Of a DNA stretch of 64,000 nt, positions 43,684 through 52,398 are shown piece after piece. Origin of the DNA: Chloroflexota bacterium (lineage in GTDB: Bacteria > Chloroflexota > Dormibacteria > Dormibacterales > Dormibacteraceae); contig VBFH01000033.1 in NCBI GenBank assembly GCA_005883575.1, forward strand, positions 20,236-84,235. Reading direction: 5' to 3'. Position numbers and translations under genes: made by a program. The notes under the pieces were generated by a model. The model was not told the DNA's origin, searched no databases, and saw only the letters and a program-made list of their open reading frames with translations. Each line of letters starts with the position of its first letter. The stretch's first letter is position 1.

Positions 43684-43729
43684 TATATGTGTCAGGCGAG
43701 CGGGTCTATATGTGTCAGGCGAGCGGGTC
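43684..43729. repeat. Two perfect 23-bp tandem copies
   Basis: A unit running TATATGTGTCAGGC to GAGCGGGTC (23 nt) occurs at 43684-43706 and again directly at 43707-43729 without a mismatch. It sits between a minus-strand dehydrogenase start and the LLM gene stop (43737). Two copies with no spacer are not a CRISPR; possible roles are a protein site or a recombination duplication. Confidence 0.85.
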
Positions 43730-43736
43730 GCGAGAT

Positions 43737-44660
43737 CTAGCGCCGGCCAGCCGCGGCGAGTAGCTCACTCACCGTCTCGGCATATTCGCTGAGGCCTGGA
43801 CGAGCGAGGCGCACCACAAGATGACTAGCGCCGGCGTCGCGGTAGGCCGCGAACCATTCGGAAGCCGATTCCAGGGTCCCGGCATGGCACGCCTGGGCCC
43901 TGGACATCACCTCTGCCGGCACGCCGTAGTACGCGCGCATGTATGCGTCCAGCTCGCCTGCGGCAGCAAGCGGTGTGTCAGCGACGGCCACGGTTAGATA
44001 AGCCCCCGTCGCGACGCTCTCCGGATCGCGGCTTACGCGTTCAGCCGCCTGGCGGACGGCGCGCAGACCCGACGCATAGTCGGCCGGGGTTGGGCTGAAG
44101 GGGAGCCAGCCGTCGAAAATTTCTCCGGCCAGTCGGAGCATCCGAGGCCCGCTGCCGCCCAACCAAAGCGGCGGGCCGGCTGGACGCAATGGTCGTGGCT
44201 GGAGGTCGATGCCTGTCTCTGCATTCCTCCACAACCCCCGGATTCGTTCGACGGTGCTAAGCATGGAGCTAACACGCCGGTCGCTGGCAACTCCAAGCGC
44301 CTTCAGCTCTGCATGCGTACCCGGGAGCTCGGCCCCTGGCCCGATGCCTACGACGACCCGACCTTTGGCAAGGCGGTCGAGAGTGGCGATGGCGTGCGCC
44401 AGCGAGAGAGGGTGCCGGAGCAGTGGCAGCAGGACCGCGGTACCGAGTGTGACACGCGTCGTTGCGCCGGCAACGGCGGCGAGCAGGGTCAGCGGCTCGC
44501 CGCGAGGACGCGCGAGCAGAGAATCGCCGACCCACACCGAGTCGTACCCGGCCTGTTCTGCCCGCCGCGCCGCCCCGACGACGTAGCTCAAGTCACTGTC
44601 CGCCCACAGCAGAACCTCACGGGACGGAAGCAAAAGCCCGGTTTCGGCCTGTTGGACCAT
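43737..44660 (-). CDS. LLM-class (F420/flavin-dependent) oxidoreductase
   Basis: 307 residues from ATG 44660, one base inside the preceding stop (TGATG). The bacterial luciferase-like TIM barrel is recognisable: YDSVWVGDSLLARPRGEPLTLLA, ATTRVTLGTAVLLPLLRHP, RVVVGIGPGAELPG, and PLWLGGSGPRMLRLAGE. Many relatives in high-GC organisms use cofactor F420, but flavin cannot be excluded and no F420 biosynthesis gene is in the window. Translationally coupled to the phosphatase upstream. Confidence 0.85.
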   Translation of the reverse strand: MVQQAETGLLLPSREVLLWADSDLSYVVGAARRAEQAGYDSVWVGDSLLARPRGEPLTLLAAVAGATTRVTLGTAVLLPLLRHPLSLAHAIATLDRLAKGRVVVGIGPGAELPGTHAELKALGVASDRRVSSMLSTVERIRGLWRNAETGIDLQPRPLRPAGPPLWLGGSGPRMLRLAGEIFDGWLPFSPTPADYASGLRAVRQAAERVSRDPESVATGAYLTVAVADTPLAAAGELDAYMRAYYGVPAEVMSRAQACHAGTLESASEWFAAYRDAGASHLVVRLARPGLSEYAETVSELLAAAGRR

Positions 44661-45181
44661 CAAACCATCGGTTCGATTCGGTAGCGACCGGCTTCCTCGA
44701 CCACCGTGACCCCGCCGCCTTTGGCGATTGGCTGGACGATCTGACCGGTCAGCCCGAGCACGGCGGCCTCGGTGGTCGGCGAGTGACCCACGACCAGGGC
44801 GCGACCGCCTTCGGAAAGCGATTCAAAGGTCGCCTTCAGCGCCGCGCCCAGCATCGCGCATTCCTTCTCGACCAGCTCCGGATCGACCTTGCGAAACGCT
44901 TCCAGGTCTTTGCCTTTGGCCTGCCGCGCGGCGGCGAACCAACGCTCCTCGACGCTGGATCGGAATCCGCTATTGACGACCACACCTCCGACCACGACGC
45001 GTCCCATCCCCGCCAGGATGCAGGCGAGTGTCTGGGTGGCGCGCTGCGCACCGGAAGAGACGAGCACGTCGTAACCAGTTTCCGATCGCCTGCCTATTTC
45101 CAGCGCCATGCGCACCCCATCCGGGGTGAGCACATCGCCATCGGCATCGGTGTGTCGCCTGAGGTCGACGGTCCTGGCCAT
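44660..45181 (-). CDS. Histidine phosphatase (SixA-like)
   Basis: 173 residues from ATG 45181. VDLRRHTDADGDVLTPDGV has the catalytic Arg-His pair, SSGAQRATQTL has the second Arg, and LVVGHSPTTEAAV provides the second His, the pattern of the small SixA group. It would dephosphorylate a protein or small phosphoester. It is divergent from the GH63 gene with a 52-nt gap. Confidence 0.85.
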   Translation of the reverse strand: MARTVDLRRHTDADGDVLTPDGVRMALEIGRRSETGYDVLVSSGAQRATQTLACILAGMGRVVVGGVVVNSGFRSSVEERWFAAARQAKGKDLEAFRKVDPELVEKECAMLGAALKATFESLSEGGRALVVGHSPTTEAAVLGLTGQIVQPIAKGGGVTVVEEAGRYRIEPMV

Positions 45182-45233
45182 CACTCTCTATGTTTGCAGC
45201 AAGACGCACCGTGCATCGGACGATTTCACTCGG

Positions 45234-47834
45234 ATGGCTTCAGAAGACAGAGCGCGCGGACAGCGAACAGCGTACGGTTCGGCGCCTTGGCGCCGGTGGG
45301 GTCCGTATCTGAGCGAACGCGCCTGGGGCACCGTGCGTGAGGACTACAGCCCCTCGGGCCAGGCCTGGGAATTCTTTCCACACGATCACGCGCGCTCACG
45401 CGTGTATCGCTGGAACGAGGACGGCCTCGCAGGTTGGTGCGATGACCATCAGGTTCTTTGCTTCGCCCTCGCCTTGTGGAACGGCCGCGATCCGATCGTC
45501 AAGGAAAGGATCTTCGGCCTGACCGGGAACGAGGGCAACCACGGCGAGGACGCCAAGGAGTACTGGTTTTACCTCGACTCCACTCCCTCCCACTCCTGGA
45601 TGCGCTGGCGCTACCTGTACCCACAAGACGCGTTCCCGTATGCCGAGCTGGTCGAGGAGAATCGGCGCCGCAGCCGCTCGGAGCCCGAGTACGAGCTCCT
45701 CGATACGGGCGTCTTTGACGGCGACAGGTACTGGGAGATCACAGCCGACTACGCGAAGGCGGCTGAAGACGACATCCTGATCCGGATCATGGTGCACAAC
45801 GCCGGACCCGACCGGGAGGAGATCGACGTCCTGCCGACGCTCTGGTTCCGCAACACGTGGGCATGGGGCGGCGATGACCGCGTCCCAATCATTCGAGCGG
45901 CGGACTCTGAGTTGGTCGCCGAGCATTGGGACCTGGGACGGATGAGCCTCGCGTCAGAAGCGGCGCCGGAACTGCTGTTCTGCGACAACGAGACCAACGC
46001 GGAGCGCCTGTGGGGGGTCTCCGGACGCAGCCGCTTCCCGAAGGATGGCATCAATGACCACGTTGTCGCAGGTGCCTCCACAGTCAATCTGCAACGAACT
46101 GGCACCAAGGCCGCATTCCGCCACCACCTGAGAGTCGGCCCTGGTGCAAACGCGACGATCCGGCTCAGGCTCAGCGCATCGGGAGCGCGCGTCGACAGCG
46201 ACTTTGACGCCATTCTCGACCGGCGGCGGGCCGAAGCAGACGAGTTCTATGCGGAGCTGATGTCACCCGCCACGCCTCCGGATCAAGCGCTTGTGCTGAG
46301 ACAGGCGATGGCGGGGATGCTCTGGTCGAAACAGTTCTACAACTACAGCGTTCAGCGCTGGCTCCAGGGCGATCCCGCCGGCCCGAAGCCTCCTCCAGAA
46401 CGACTGTCCGGCCGCAACTCGGCCTGGCAGCACCTCGACAACCGCGACGTGATCTCGATGCCCGACAAGTGGGAGTACCCCTGGTATGCCGCGTGGGACC
46501 TCGCGTTTCACTGCGTCGCGCTGGCGCGTGTCGACCCGGAGTTTGCCAAGTCCCAGCTCCTTCTTCTGTGCCGTGAGTGGTACATGCATCCCAACGGGCA
46601 GCTGCCGGCTTACGAGTGGGCATTCGGCGACGTCAACCCACCGGTCCATGCGTGGGCCGCGCTGAGGGTCTTTGAGATCGACGGGTTTCGCGACTACGAC
46701 TATCTGGAGCGCATCTTTCACAAGCTGCTCCTGAACTTCACCTGGTGGGTCAATCGCAAAGACAGCGAAGGCAACAACGTCTTCCAGGGCGGATTCCTCG
46801 GGCTCGACAACATCGGTCTCTTCGATCGCTCATCACTGCCTGTCTCCGGTCACCTCGAGCAGTCCGACGGCACGGCATGGATGGCCATGTACTGCCAGAA
46901 CATGCTCGAGCTGTCGCTTTTGCTCGCCCAGCACGACCGCGCATACGAAGACCTGGCGATCAAGTTCTTCGAGCACTTTGCGCTCATCGCCTCGGCGCTC
47001 AACGGCCAGGGCCTGTGGAACGAGGAGGATGGCTTCTACTACGACGTCCTGCACCTGGCGGACGGATCAACCCGGCCGCTGCGCGTGCTCTCGATGGTCG
47101 GTCTCGTACCCCTTTTCGCGGTCACCACGCTGGGTCCGGAAACGATGGCTCGGCTGCCCGAGTTTGCCCGACGAGCGGACTGGTTCACCACGCACCGGCC
47201 GGAAGCAATGGGCGTGATCGAGCACATGCGCGAAGAGAGCCACGCCGGGTGGCGAATGCTTTCCATCGTCTCGCCTGAGCGTCTGCGGCGAATTCTGATG
47301 CGGGTCCTGGATCCGGACAGGTTCCTATCTCAACATGGAGTTCGCGCGCTCTCCAGGTGGCACCGCGATCATCCGCTGGAGCTTGAGGTTGGCGGCTACA
47401 CCGCACACCTCGTGTATGAGCCTGCGGAGTCGAGCACGGGCCTTTTCGGCGGCAACTCCAACTGGCGCGGCCCGATCTGGATGCCGGTCAACTACCTTCT
47501 CGTCGAGGCGCTCAGGGTTTACCACCGCTACCTCGGTCCAGGGTTCAGGGTCGAATGCCCGACCGGGTCGCGCCACGAGCTGAATCTCGATGAGGTGGCG
47601 GATGAGATCACGCGAAGGTTGATAGGGATCTTTGTCGACACCGACGGCCGGCGTCCGGTGTTCGGCCCATACCAGCGCTTTCAGCTCGATCCGGCTTGGC
47701 ACGAGCTCATCCCGTTCCACGAGTACTTCAACGGAGACTCAGGCGCGGGCATCGGCGCCTCGCATCAAACCGGATGGACGGGGCTCGTAGGCGACCTGGT
47801 GATCCGGCTCAACCAGCAACGTCCGACCACATGA
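45234..47834 (+). CDS. GH63-family glycosidase (mannosylglycerate hydrolase-like)
   Basis: 866 residues from ATG 45234. The N-terminus has GPYLSERAWGTVREDYSPSG, typical of bacterial GH63, followed by the lid region FGLTGNEGNHGEDAKEYWF. The (alpha/alpha)6 catalytic barrel shows DKWEYPWYAAWDLAFHC (catalytic Asp in WDLAFH), NGQLPAYEWAFGDVNPPVHAWA (Glu), and GGNSNWRGPIWMPVNYL near the C-terminus (second acid). Bacterial relatives include mannosylglycerate and glucosylglycerate hydrolases. With the trehalose-type genes, turnover of compatible solutes is plausible. Confidence 0.88.
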   Translation: MASEDRARGQRTAYGSAPWRRWGPYLSERAWGTVREDYSPSGQAWEFFPHDHARSRVYRWNEDGLAGWCDDHQVLCFALALWNGRDPIVKERIFGLTGNEGNHGEDAKEYWFYLDSTPSHSWMRWRYLYPQDAFPYAELVEENRRRSRSEPEYELLDTGVFDGDRYWEITADYAKAAEDDILIRIMVHNAGPDREEIDVLPTLWFRNTWAWGGDDRVPIIRAADSELVAEHWDLGRMSLASEAAPELLFCDNETNAERLWGVSGRSRFPKDGINDHVVAGASTVNLQRTGTKAAFRHHLRVGPGANATIRLRLSASGARVDSDFDAILDRRRAEADEFYAELMSPATPPDQALVLRQAMAGMLWSKQFYNYSVQRWLQGDPAGPKPPPERLSGRNSAWQHLDNRDVISMPDKWEYPWYAAWDLAFHCVALARVDPEFAKSQLLLLCREWYMHPNGQLPAYEWAFGDVNPPVHAWAALRVFEIDGFRDYDYLERIFHKLLLNFTWWVNRKDSEGNNVFQGGFLGLDNIGLFDRSSLPVSGHLEQSDGTAWMAMYCQNMLELSLLLAQHDRAYEDLAIKFFEHFALIASALNGQGLWNEEDGFYYDVLHLADGSTRPLRVLSMVGLVPLFAVTTLGPETMARLPEFARRADWFTTHRPEAMGVIEHMREESHAGWRMLSIVSPERLRRILMRVLDPDRFLSQHGVRALSRWHRDHPLELEVGGYTAHLVYEPAESSTGLFGGNSNWRGPIWMPVNYLLVEALRVYHRYLGPGFRVECPTGSRHELNLDEVADEITRRLIGIFVDTDGRRPVFGPYQRFQLDPAWHELIPFHEYFNGDSGAGIGASHQTGWTGLVGDLVIRLNQQRPTT

Positions 47835-48328
47835 GCTGGATCCGCGTCGTGAATCTGCTCGCCGGGTTGGCCCTTCTGCTTACTGCCTGTGGCGCGCCCA
47901 CTCCGTCGGTATCAGCCCCTGGTTCACCGTCGCCGACGCCGCCCTCCGCGCCCACAGTTCCAGCCGAAGCAGGCCTCTCCCTGTCCAGCTCTCCCTACGG
48001 GATGATCATCGTCGATCGTTCCGGCCGGACGCTGTACCTCTTCGACCTCGAGCGAAACCACGTGCCCAGGTGCTACGGAGCATGCGCTGTGGCCTGGCCC
48101 CCGATGCCTGCCCAGGAGGGAGCGACACCGGGCCCTGGGCTCAACCCAGCCCTGATTGCGATGGCTGTGCGAACGGACGGGACTTCGCAGCTGACCTACA
48201 ACGGCCACCCGCTCTATTACTACGCAGGCGACCATTCGGCAGGCGAGATCAAATGCCAGGCTGCCATCGAGTTCGGCGGCGGTTGGTACGTGATCGACGC
48301 CCAGGGCAACAAGATCAGCGCGCCGTGA
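47831..48328 (+). CDS. Lipoprotein with COG4315 secreted repeats
   Basis: 165 residues from ATG 47831 (ATGA overlap with GH63). A lipobox LLLTAC at residues 15-20 marks lipidation, followed by a Pro/Ser-rich linker (GSPSPTPPSAPTVP). The mature domain has two copies of the predicted lipoprotein repeat: MIIVDRSGRTLYLFDLE with CYGACAVAWPPM, and LTYNGHPLYYYAGDHSAGEI with CQAAI. These repeats are common in secreted proteins of unknown role. Confidence 0.9.
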   Translation: MSWIRVVNLLAGLALLLTACGAPTPSVSAPGSPSPTPPSAPTVPAEAGLSLSSSPYGMIIVDRSGRTLYLFDLERNHVPRCYGACAVAWPPMPAQEGATPGPGLNPALIAMAVRTDGTSQLTYNGHPLYYYAGDHSAGEIKCQAAIEFGGGWYVIDAQGNKISAP

Positions 48329-48500
48329 GGCGGGCCAGATCACCCGCTTCAGGACTTTCTTCGGCTCGGACTGATCCGGCTGCCGCCCATCTCCGTACTG
48401 GTAAGAGACTCGACAATTGGACAAATGCCGAGTCGGCGGACCACCGGATCCGCCAACTTCCTGGATCGGATTGCACGACAGTGCAGAGGAGGTACGGACT

Positions 48501-49508
48501 GTGGCCGACCATCTCGATGTGCCGGGTCCAATTGCGATCACGGTCGACGACGACACGGCGAACATCGGCCCGCCGATGGGGGACCCCAAGACCGACATCA
48601 CGGACGTTTACGCGTTCCTCAAGCCAGGGGATTCGAGCAAGTCGATCCTGATCCTGAACGTCAACCCGCTGGCCCCGGCGCTGGCCTCGTCGTTCGACAG
48701 CGCCGCGATTTACCAGATCAACGTGGACACGAACGGGGACGCAGTCGCCGACAGGTCCTTCAGGATTCGGTTCTCCGACCTCCAGGACGGCGAGCAGAAG
48801 GCGACGGTCCACCTGGCGACCGGCGCTCTCGCGGCCAGGCTCAACGACGGCGGACCGGCGGTCATCGCCGGGGCGCCAGTGTCTTTCGGCGCCGCTGCTC
48901 GGGTCACCACCCGCGGCGATTACAGGTTCTTCGCGGGGATCCGCAGTGATCCCTTCTTCTTTGACCTCCTCGGGTTCATCGACGATTTCAATTTCAGCCA
49001 TGGCGACTTCTTTGCAGACAAGAACGTGTTCGCCATCGTCTTGGAAGTTCCGAACAGCGCCCTTGGCACGACGCCGCACACAACAAGCCTCTGGGGGCGC
49101 ACCCTGCTCGCTCGAAACGGAACCCTGGTTCGTGACGATCGGATGGCCCGCGCCGCGATCAACACGGTGTTCAACCATGGCCAGGACAAGAACGTCTTCA
49201 ACTCGATCGATCCGGACAAGGATCTGACGGCGACCACGACGGAGGGCATCACATTTGTGCAGAGCTTCCGCAACACGCTCGCTGCTCTCGGCGGCGATAC
49301 CGCGCTGGCGACCGTCCTGCTGCCGGACGTGCTGAACTACGACTTCTCCAAACCCACAAGCTACGCCGCGCTCAATGGCCGGCGACTACACGACGATGTG
49401 ATCGACATCTCGCTGAGCCTGATCACCGGCGGTGGTCTCACCACCGATCACGTTGGACCTCACACGGACTATCTCTCTGGTTTCCCGTACGTCGGGACGC
49501 CGCACTAG
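48501..49508 (+). CDS. DUF4331 family protein
   Basis: 335 residues from GTG 48501, set by AGGAGGT 7 nt upstream. ANIGPPMGDPKTDITDVYAF matches the DUF4331 opening, YQINVDTNGDAVADRSFRI the middle, and ADKNVFAIVLEVPNSAL plus DRMARAAINTVF the later part. Most relatives carry a signal peptide, but none is visible here even if the frame is extended back to 48417. A Tat-signal protein follows after 8 nt and may be its exported partner. The function of this beta-rich family is unknown. Confidence 0.88.
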   Translation: MADHLDVPGPIAITVDDDTANIGPPMGDPKTDITDVYAFLKPGDSSKSILILNVNPLAPALASSFDSAAIYQINVDTNGDAVADRSFRIRFSDLQDGEQKATVHLATGALAARLNDGGPAVIAGAPVSFGAAARVTTRGDYRFFAGIRSDPFFFDLLGFIDDFNFSHGDFFADKNVFAIVLEVPNSALGTTPHTTSLWGRTLLARNGTLVRDDRMARAAINTVFNHGQDKNVFNSIDPDKDLTATTTEGITFVQSFRNTLAALGGDTALATVLLPDVLNYDFSKPTSYAALNGRRLHDDVIDISLSLITGGGLTTDHVGPHTDYLSGFPYVGTPH

Positions 49509-49516
49509 GAGGGCAT

Positions 49517-49993
49517 ATGAAGACGATGGATCGACGCGACTTCCTCAAGATCGCCGGAGCGGGCAGCGTGGTCGTCGCCGCCGGCGTCGCAATGCCTGTG
49601 GCCGGCTTTTTCGGATGGACCGGCAAGGACGTGCTCCGGTTTCGCGCCGTGAGCGGCATGCCCAAAGCGCCCCTGCCCACGTACGCCTCGTACGTGATCG
49701 AGGGCCAGGTGAACCTCCGCGCCCGAACCGGTCAGCTCGCAAAAAGCGTCCATGCCGGCGCCCCGAACGCGATGAGCGGGGTGGTGTTCCCGGGAACAGC
49801 TCGGTCGATTCGCGTGACCGATGTCAAGCAGTCTGGAAACGAGGTGCTCATCACCGGTGAGCTCACCGAACGTTCATCGCTGTTGAAGGGCGAGAGCCCA
49901 CTCTTCACCATCCGTATCGATCGCTCAACCGGACTGGCGCAGGCCGACTTCCTGGGCACCAACGTCGTGATGAAGTTGGATGAGCACAACTGA
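49517..49993 (+). CDS. Tat-exported protein of unknown function
   Basis: 158 residues. The N-terminus MDRRDFLKIAGAGSVVVAAG is a textbook twin-arginine signal. The mature part is a small beta-rich domain (YVIEGQVNLRARTGQLAKSV, SIRVTDVKQSGNEVLITGEL, STGLAQADFLGTNVVMKLD) with no visible cofactor site. Close spacing to the DUF4331 gene suggests the two work together outside the cytoplasm. Confidence 0.8.
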   Translation: MKTMDRRDFLKIAGAGSVVVAAGVAMPVAGFFGWTGKDVLRFRAVSGMPKAPLPTYASYVIEGQVNLRARTGQLAKSVHAGAPNAMSGVVFPGTARSIRVTDVKQSGNEVLITGELTERSSLLKGESPLFTIRIDRSTGLAQADFLGTNVVMKLDEHN

Positions 49994-50009
49994 TCACTGG
50001 TCGGATGCG

Positions 50010-50038
50010 GCGCGCGGGGCCTTCAAGGCCTCGCGCGC
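50010..50038. terminator. Strong hairpin between convergent genes
   Basis: A 12-bp stem (50010-50021 with 50027-50038, one G-U pair) and TTCAA loop lies between the Tat protein stop and the convergent aldo/keto reductase stop. No T-run follows in either direction, so it may end or protect both messages. Confidence 0.55.
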
Positions 50039-50049
50039 TTCGCGTCTCT

Positions 50050-50808
50050 CTAGCGGAGTGACTCGAACTCCGCATCGGTCAGCTCGATGTTCAACGCGGC
50101 CATGTTCTCCTTCACATGCTCGAGGGACAGCGTGCCGGGGATCGGGAGCATCACCGGCGAGCGCCGTAGGAGCCACGCGAGCATGATCTGCGTCTGCGTC
50201 GCTTCGTGTCGCCTGGCGATCTCGACGAGCGCAGCGCTCCTGTGCGCGCGCAGCGGAAAGAAAGGAACGAAGACGATGCCTTCGCCGGCGCAGTAGTCGA
50301 CGACGGATTCGTACTTGCGCTCGGACAGGTTGTAGTGGTTCTGCACGGCGGTGATGGGCACGACCTGCCGGGCGCGCTCGATCTGGTCGATCCCGACCTC
50401 GGAGATGCCGACGTGCCGGATCTTGCCGCGATCCTGGTACTGCTTGATGGCGCCAAGACTCTCCTCGAGCGGAGTCGCGGGATCGACTCGATGCAGGTAG
50501 TAGAGAGGGATGGTTTCGGCCCTGAGTCGGCGAAGGCTCTGCTCGATCTCGGCGTGCAGCACCTCAGGGCGGCCGTGTCCGGCGCCACCGATGCCGCCCT
50601 TGGTGGCCACGACGATCGTTTCGGGGATGGGGGAGAGAGCGGCGGCGATCGTCTCTTCGCTGTCGCCGCCGGTGTACGAGTGTGCCGTGTCGATCATCTG
50701 CACGCCGGCGGCGACCGCGGCCTTGACGAGCGCGATGCGATCGCGCGTTTTCGTCAGCCGGTTGGTGCCGAGCCCGATGCGAGCCACATCGATGTCGCCG
50801 AGCTTCAT
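50050..50808 (-). CDS. Aldo/keto reductase
   Basis: 252 residues. Catalytic tetrad: Asp and Tyr in MIDTAHSYTGGDSE, Lys in VVATKGGIGG and His in LYYLHRVDP. NADPH-binding part: WLLRRSPVMLPIPGTLSLEH. It would reduce an aldehyde or ketone. It lies 31 nt after xylulokinase with an AGAGAG Shine-Dalgarno-like stretch, probably in one operon with xylulokinase and FtsH. Confidence 0.92.
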   Translation of the reverse strand: MKLGDIDVARIGLGTNRLTKTRDRIALVKAAVAAGVQMIDTAHSYTGGDSEETIAAALSPIPETIVVATKGGIGGAGHGRPEVLHAEIEQSLRRLRAETIPLYYLHRVDPATPLEESLGAIKQYQDRGKIRHVGISEVGIDQIERARQVVPITAVQNHYNLSERKYESVVDYCAGEGIVFVPFFPLRAHRSAALVEIARRHEATQTQIMLAWLLRRSPVMLPIPGTLSLEHVKENMAALNIELTDAEFESLR

Positions 50809-50839
50809 GGGCTCTCTCTAAGCTAGCGCGCAGCCTCGG

Positions 50840-52357
50840 TTAGAACGTGAGGCTCGCGCCGCCAAGCGCGGACAGCCGGTGCATCGCCCCCGATGTCGAG
50901 GCATAAAGACTCGCGTAGACCTCGTGATACTCGCGATACAGGCGCGACGCGTCGGGATCAGGCTCGGTGACGTCTGGTCCGAGTCGGATGCGCGACGTTA
51001 CATCTAGGACGGACGCATATGCACCGCAGGCAAGACCGGCAAGCAGGGCGGCGCCGAAGGCAGGGCCCTCGTCGACGGCATTCCGGTAGACCGGCATGCC
51101 GAAGATGTCCGCCTGCAACTGCCGCCACACCGGGTTGCGCGCTCCTCCTCCGGTGGCCCTGACGTCGGTGATCGGCAAAGGCAGAGCCGCGATCAGATCG
51201 AGGCATTGCTTCAGGCTGTGCACCACACCTTCCATCACCGCACGGGTGAGGTGGGCGAGTGTATGGGTCATGTTCAGACCCACGAATGCGCCTCGGGCGG
51301 CAGGGTCGAGGACTGGTGTCCGCTCCCCGGATAGGTAAGGAAGGAAGACGAGGCCGCCTGCGCCCGGTGGCGCCTGGTTCGCAAGCGCGGCCAACGCGTC
51401 ATAGCTGTTGCCCACAGCGATGTCGCGCCACCACCGCAAGGAGCCTCCAGCCGAGAGCGTCACCCCCATTACGTGGTAAGCGCCAGGAAGCGCATGGCAG
51501 AAGGAATGCAGGCGACCCAGCGAGTCGATCACAGGCTCGTCGCTGTGGGCGAAGACGACTCCGCTCGTGCCGACCGACGAGCTGACGGCGCCGGGGCGGA
51601 CGATGCCATTGCCGACCGCGCCGGCGGCGTTGTCACCGCCGCCCGCGGCCACGATCAGGCCGGCCCGCAGTCCGGTCACGCCCGCGGCGGAAGCCGTGAC
51701 CGCGCCGGTGATGTCGGGCCCTTCGTGCACAGCGGGTAGCCACTCGCCAGGAATCGCGAGCGCGTCCAGGATCTCGTCCGACCAACGGCGTTTGCGCAGA
51801 TCGAGCAGCAGCGTCCCGGACGCGTCGGAGACGTCGGTGGCGTACTCGCCGGTCAGCCTCAGCCGGACGTAGTCCTTTGGGAGCAAGACCCGTCGAAGAC
51901 GGGCATACGCCGCAGGCTCCTCGTCTCGGAGCCAAAGGATCTTGGGGGCTTGAAAACCTGTCAGCGCGGGATTCCCGGTGACCTGAACCAGGCGCTGCGG
52001 GCCGACCTTTTCCGTGATGTCCCGGCATTGCCTCTGGGTGCGTTGGTCGTTCCAGAGCAGAGCCGGCCGAATGACACTATCGCTCTCGTCGAGGAAGACG
52101 GCGCCATGCATCTGGCCCGTCAGGCCGAGGGCAAGCGGCGTCTGCGAGGTCTCCGAGATGACGCTGCTCAGGACGGCGCGGCTTGCCGCCCACCAATCTT
52201 CGGGCTCCTGCTCGGTCCAGCCGGGGCGCGGCATCGCCATCGGATACTCTTCGGTCGCAGCGGCCAGGATGTCACCGGCGAGATCGATTGCGACGGCGCG
52301 TGCTCCCGTGGTTCCGACATCGAGTCCGATCAGCGAACCTTCGTCTGGTTTCGCCAT
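50840..52357 (-). CDS. xylB: Xylulokinase
   Basis: 505 residues. FGGY-family features include the phosphate loop IGLDVGTTGARAVAI, LTGQMHGAVFLDE and ALLWNDQR (the QMHG and ND signature of xylulokinases), AAGGGDNAAGAVGNG, and the ATP-side ATGGGARNPVWRQL. It phosphorylates xylulose to xylulose-5-phosphate. Length fits. No xylose isomerase or transporter gene is visible, so the sugar source may lie elsewhere. It starts 41 nt after the FtsH stop. Confidence 0.88.
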   Translation of the reverse strand: MAKPDEGSLIGLDVGTTGARAVAIDLAGDILAAATEEYPMAMPRPGWTEQEPEDWWAASRAVLSSVISETSQTPLALGLTGQMHGAVFLDESDSVIRPALLWNDQRTQRQCRDITEKVGPQRLVQVTGNPALTGFQAPKILWLRDEEPAAYARLRRVLLPKDYVRLRLTGEYATDVSDASGTLLLDLRKRRWSDEILDALAIPGEWLPAVHEGPDITGAVTASAAGVTGLRAGLIVAAGGGDNAAGAVGNGIVRPGAVSSSVGTSGVVFAHSDEPVIDSLGRLHSFCHALPGAYHVMGVTLSAGGSLRWWRDIAVGNSYDALAALANQAPPGAGGLVFLPYLSGERTPVLDPAARGAFVGLNMTHTLAHLTRAVMEGVVHSLKQCLDLIAALPLPITDVRATGGGARNPVWRQLQADIFGMPVYRNAVDEGPAFGAALLAGLACGAYASVLDVTSRIRLGPDVTEPDPDASRLYREYHEVYASLYASTSGAMHRLSALGGASLTF

Positions 52358-52398
52358 CCTCGCCTCGGGTGCGGAAATAGACGCGAAGTCCTGGCTGT

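Noticed and set aside
43684..43729. CRISPR array
   Set aside because: Only two copies, no spacer between them and no cas genes.
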